Origin: Lachnospiraceae bacterium
Lineage (GTDB): Bacteria > Bacillota > Clostridia > Lachnospirales > Lachnospiraceae
Assembly: GCA_017540605.1 (NCBI GenBank)
Contig: JAFYAS010000061.1
Coordinates: forward strand, 1-62,932
Direction of reading: 5' to 3'
Length of the DNA: 62,932 nucleotides
Part shown: positions 61,525 to 62,932 of the stretch, in pieces
Numbering within the stretch: position 1 is the first letter of the stretch
Layout of the letters: every line of letters starts with the position of its first letter
Notes under the pieces: model-generated
What the model saw: the letters and a program-made list of their open reading frames with translations, nothing else
What the model was told of the DNA's origin: nothing
The model's database searches: none
Translations under genes and position numbers: made by a program

Positions 61525-62208
61525 TTATACGTAATACCATTTATCCTTATCTTCCTTCTTTGGATCCGGCATATATTTTCTCATTGCCTTTTCTATGGGA
61601 AAGCTTATAAAAAGCGTCCAGAGAGAGGGAAGAAAAACCATCAATACCATAGGGAGTCTGAATAAAAAGATCCAAATGATCCCTCCCGCTAAGATAAGCA
61701 TGAGCAAGGTGTAATGGATATTCCTTACCATGATCACGAAGGTAAGCTCCATGATCTTTTTAAACTCAAGCTTAAATCTTGAGATCACCGGAAATGCATA
61801 GATCAAAAATCCTATACTCAAGGCTGCAAGCACAGTATATACCCTCATCAAAAAGCTTCCGTGGGTATTCTTCATGGCCGCTGCCACATCTATCAGCTTA
61901 AAAATCGCCACACCCCACATGAGACCGATAAGCGTGATATATGTAGCATTCTTTATGCAAGCCTTGAATGCATTTATAAACTCCTTCGCAGGATAACCCC
62001 TGCTTTTTCTGATACTTTTAACCACTGAATAGTAAAGAGCTGAGCTCGCCGCACCTATTGTTACTATGGGCAACGAAGCGATAAGCCACATAAAACTAAG
62101 GATGACAAGCTCGCCGGTCTTTGTAAGAAGCATGACCGCTGTTCCGTCCTGATCAAAGAACCCTAGCCTTTGTTTTTCCTCATATCCATCCTTCGCTCTT
62201 TCCTTCAT
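61525..62208 (-). CDS. YesL/DUF624-family membrane protein
   Basis: A 227-residue integral membrane protein with five or six hydrophobic helices and DUF624 features (LVILSFMWLIASLPIVTIGA, SALYYSVVKSIRKSRGYP). It is the first gene of the transporter superoperon, ahead of the large binding protein. The start 62208 is preferred because AAAGGTGCTTTT precedes it; 62241 is possible. Its paralogue is at 43620-44249. YesL-like proteins accompany sugar ABC transporters; mechanism unknown. Confidence 0.8.
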   Translation of the reverse strand: MKERAKDGYEEKQRLGFFDQDGTAVMLLTKTGELVILSFMWLIASLPIVTIGAASSALYYSVVKSIRKSRGYPAKEFINAFKACIKNATYITLIGLMWGVAIFKLIDVAAAMKNTHGSFLMRVYTVLAALSIGFLIYAFPVISRFKLEFKKIMELTFVIMVRNIHYTLLMLILAGGIIWIFLFRLPMVLMVFLPSLWTLFISFPIEKAMRKYMPDPKKEDKDKWYYV

Positions 62209-62249
62209 AAAAGCACCTTTTAATTTCTTTTTACTTAACAACTATGTGT

Positions 62250-62278
62250 AGTTTAACATATTTTTAATTTCATTACAA
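62250..62278 (-). promoter_or_regulatory. Possible promoter of the transporter superoperon
   Basis: TTGTAA (62278-62273) and TAAACT (62255-62250) are 17 nt apart on the minus strand, upstream of the YesL-like gene. Each hexamer matches 4 of 6. Confidence 0.5.
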
Positions 62279-62294
62279 GTATTTTTAAGTTGTT

Positions 62295-62309
62295 TTTAAT
62301 TAAATTTAA
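62295..62309. promoter_or_regulatory. Second copy of TTTAATTAAATTTAA
   Basis: Identical over 15 bases to 43488-43502. It lies about 17 nt upstream of the proposed -35, a usual place for an UP element or an operator. Confidence 0.4.
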
Positions 62310-62310
62310 C

Positions 62311-62349
62311 TAAAAAATCAGCTCCTCTTACTTTTTAAGTAAGAGGAGC
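62311..62349 (-). terminator. Terminator downstream of the decayed permease region
   Basis: GCTCCTCTTAC (62321-62331) and GTAAGAGGAGC (62339-62349) form a perfect 11-bp stem. On the minus strand TGATTTTTTA follows. Confidence 0.88.
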
Positions 62350-62461
62350 CGAAGGTTACCTCTGCCGCCTTTTCACGATAAACCGGATTTACTATATTGC
62401 TTATCAAATCTGCAATGCCGTCCACCCTATCTTCAGAGAGTTTCTTTTGAACCAAACTCAT
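62318..62461 (-). CDS. Short open frame of 47 codons (possible remnant)
   Basis: The frame starts MSLVQKKLSEDRVDGIADL and ends in the terminator stem. It has no visible RBS and a stop just upstream. It has a normal, soluble amino-acid make-up and could be the tail of a lost gene. I do not recognise it. Confidence 0.3.
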   Translation of the reverse strand: MSLVQKKLSEDRVDGIADLISNIVNPVYREKAAEVTFGSSYLKSKRS

Positions 62462-62499
62462 CCATGGTTATTTTTTGTGATCCACCTTGTTAAGAAGAA

Positions 62500-62878
62500 T
62501 CACTTGTACATCAAACAGTGTAGAGTGTTCAAAATAATAAAGCATAGGATCATCAATAACTTAGTTTTATCACTGAAATGATTTTTATTATCACGGATAA
62601 GTGATACCGGACTTTGCTTTAACAGCCAAACAGAAGGAACTACAGAGATCAGTATTACGGTAGCAACAGAAATCACCAACGCTGCAAGACATTTTGCCTG
62701 CCTCGACATCGAAAAACATATCTGCTAAAAACGAGCCGACATTTCCGCTATAGTAATAGAACAATCCAATAACCATCACGATAAACGCAATCAGTGATAG
62801 AAGCATTCCAAGCATAGTCCTAAAGGCATTGTTGGCAAGCTTTTCTGCTCCGAATTCTATATAATCTCTGATTTTCAT
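62500..62878 (-). pseudogene. Decayed FtsX/MacB-type ABC permease (internal deletion and frameshift)
   Basis: The 5' part reads as the N-terminus of an FtsX-like permease: a cytoplasmic start (MKIRDYIEFGAEKLANNAFR), then a membrane helix (LGMLLSLIAFIVMVIGLFYYY). After about residue 60 the frame goes bad, while another frame (62709-62500) continues with a last helix and C-terminal tail typical of the family (VILISVVPSVWLLKQSPVSLIRDN). A real FtsX permease has 350-450 or more residues, so about 300 codons are missing and the join is out of frame. AAGGAG still precedes the ATG. Confidence 0.75.
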
Positions 62879-62905
62879 CCAAACAACTCCTTAAAAATAT
62901 CTCTA

Positions 62906-62928
62906 TCAGTCGCGAGTTCTACGACTGA
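62906..62928 (-). promoter_or_regulatory. Small hairpin upstream of the decayed permease
   Basis: TCAGTCG and CGACTGA are perfect 7-bp inverted repeats around a 9-nt loop, about 28 nt before the start codon. Confidence 0.45.
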
Positions 62929-62932
62929 CAGA

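Noticed and set aside
1..62932. CRISPR arrays, rRNA genes, complete insertion sequences or prophage genes
   Set aside because: No regularly spaced direct repeats with spacers, no transposase, integrase or phage structural gene motifs were seen on either strand.

Overview
The window looks like chromosomal DNA of an anaerobic gut or rumen Firmicute of the Lachnospiraceae, most like Butyrivibrio, Pseudobutyrivibrio or Roseburia. I infer this from moderate GC with AAGGAGG-type ribosome binding sites, large membrane hybrid histidine kinases, a Big_2-domain protein, a secreted GH16/ricin-lectin glucanase, and a glycan locus whose gene content matches Firmicute beta-mannan loci. No database search was possible, so family names come from recognising motifs.

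Layout. 1-6.8 kb: the 3' end of a secreted Big_2 protein, tRNA-Pro(AGG) with a near-perfect promoter and terminator, then minus-strand operons for isochorismatase / radical SAM YhcC-like / macro domain / VWA protein and for a glutamate-cysteine ligase-like enzyme with a class II amidotransferase, plus a membrane-anchored HNH protein. 7-8.4 kb: secreted GH16 lichenase-like enzyme on the plus strand. 8.4-15.9 kb: one minus-strand operon in which the two subunits of a class I fumarase flank two hybrid histidine kinases; one kinase carries an internal DegV (fatty-acid-binding) domain and the fumarase beta subunit is fused to a Uma2-type nuclease domain. 16-21.2 kb: two unknown proteins, M18 aminopeptidase, an HTH protein, glyA and a GGDEF-like protein. 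21.3-27.6 kb: two Cache-type hybrid kinases, one with an embedded degenerate kinase phosphoacceptor domain.

27.7-43.4 kb: a long minus-strand run that forms a hemicellulose oligosaccharide factory: GH36 alpha-galactosidase, CE2 and CE17 acetyl-mannan esterases, mannobiose/cellobiose 2-epimerase, a cytoplasmic sugar-binding-domain/GGDEF protein, GH31 alpha-xylosidase, GH130_1 phosphorylase, xylA, xylB and manA. A second phosphorylase (GH130_2) lies at 44.9 kb. Galactosyl, acetyl and xylosyl decorations would be removed, mannobiose epimerised to mannosyl-glucose, and this phosphorolysed to mannose-1-phosphate and glucose; xylose enters through xylA/xylB and mannose-6-phosphate through manA.

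46-62.2 kb: a minus-strand transporter superoperon with two solute-binding proteins, two pairs of CUT1-type permeases and five auxiliary envelope proteins (YesL-like, NHL/TPR, Yip1, a DUF5696-like protein and a lipoprotein with three tandem modules), but no ATPase gene. It presumably feeds the neighbouring enzymes. The window ends with a decayed FtsX-type permease.

Other structure: a 148-bp multi-hairpin element with 11-bp terminal inverted repeats lies between manA and xylB and supplies the xylB stop codon; two further copies of its end hairpin are elsewhere. There is also a perfect 44-nt palindrome after the GH130_2 gene. No CRISPR array, transposase, rRNA or recognised riboswitch was seen, and no DNA-binding regulator was found beside the sugar genes.
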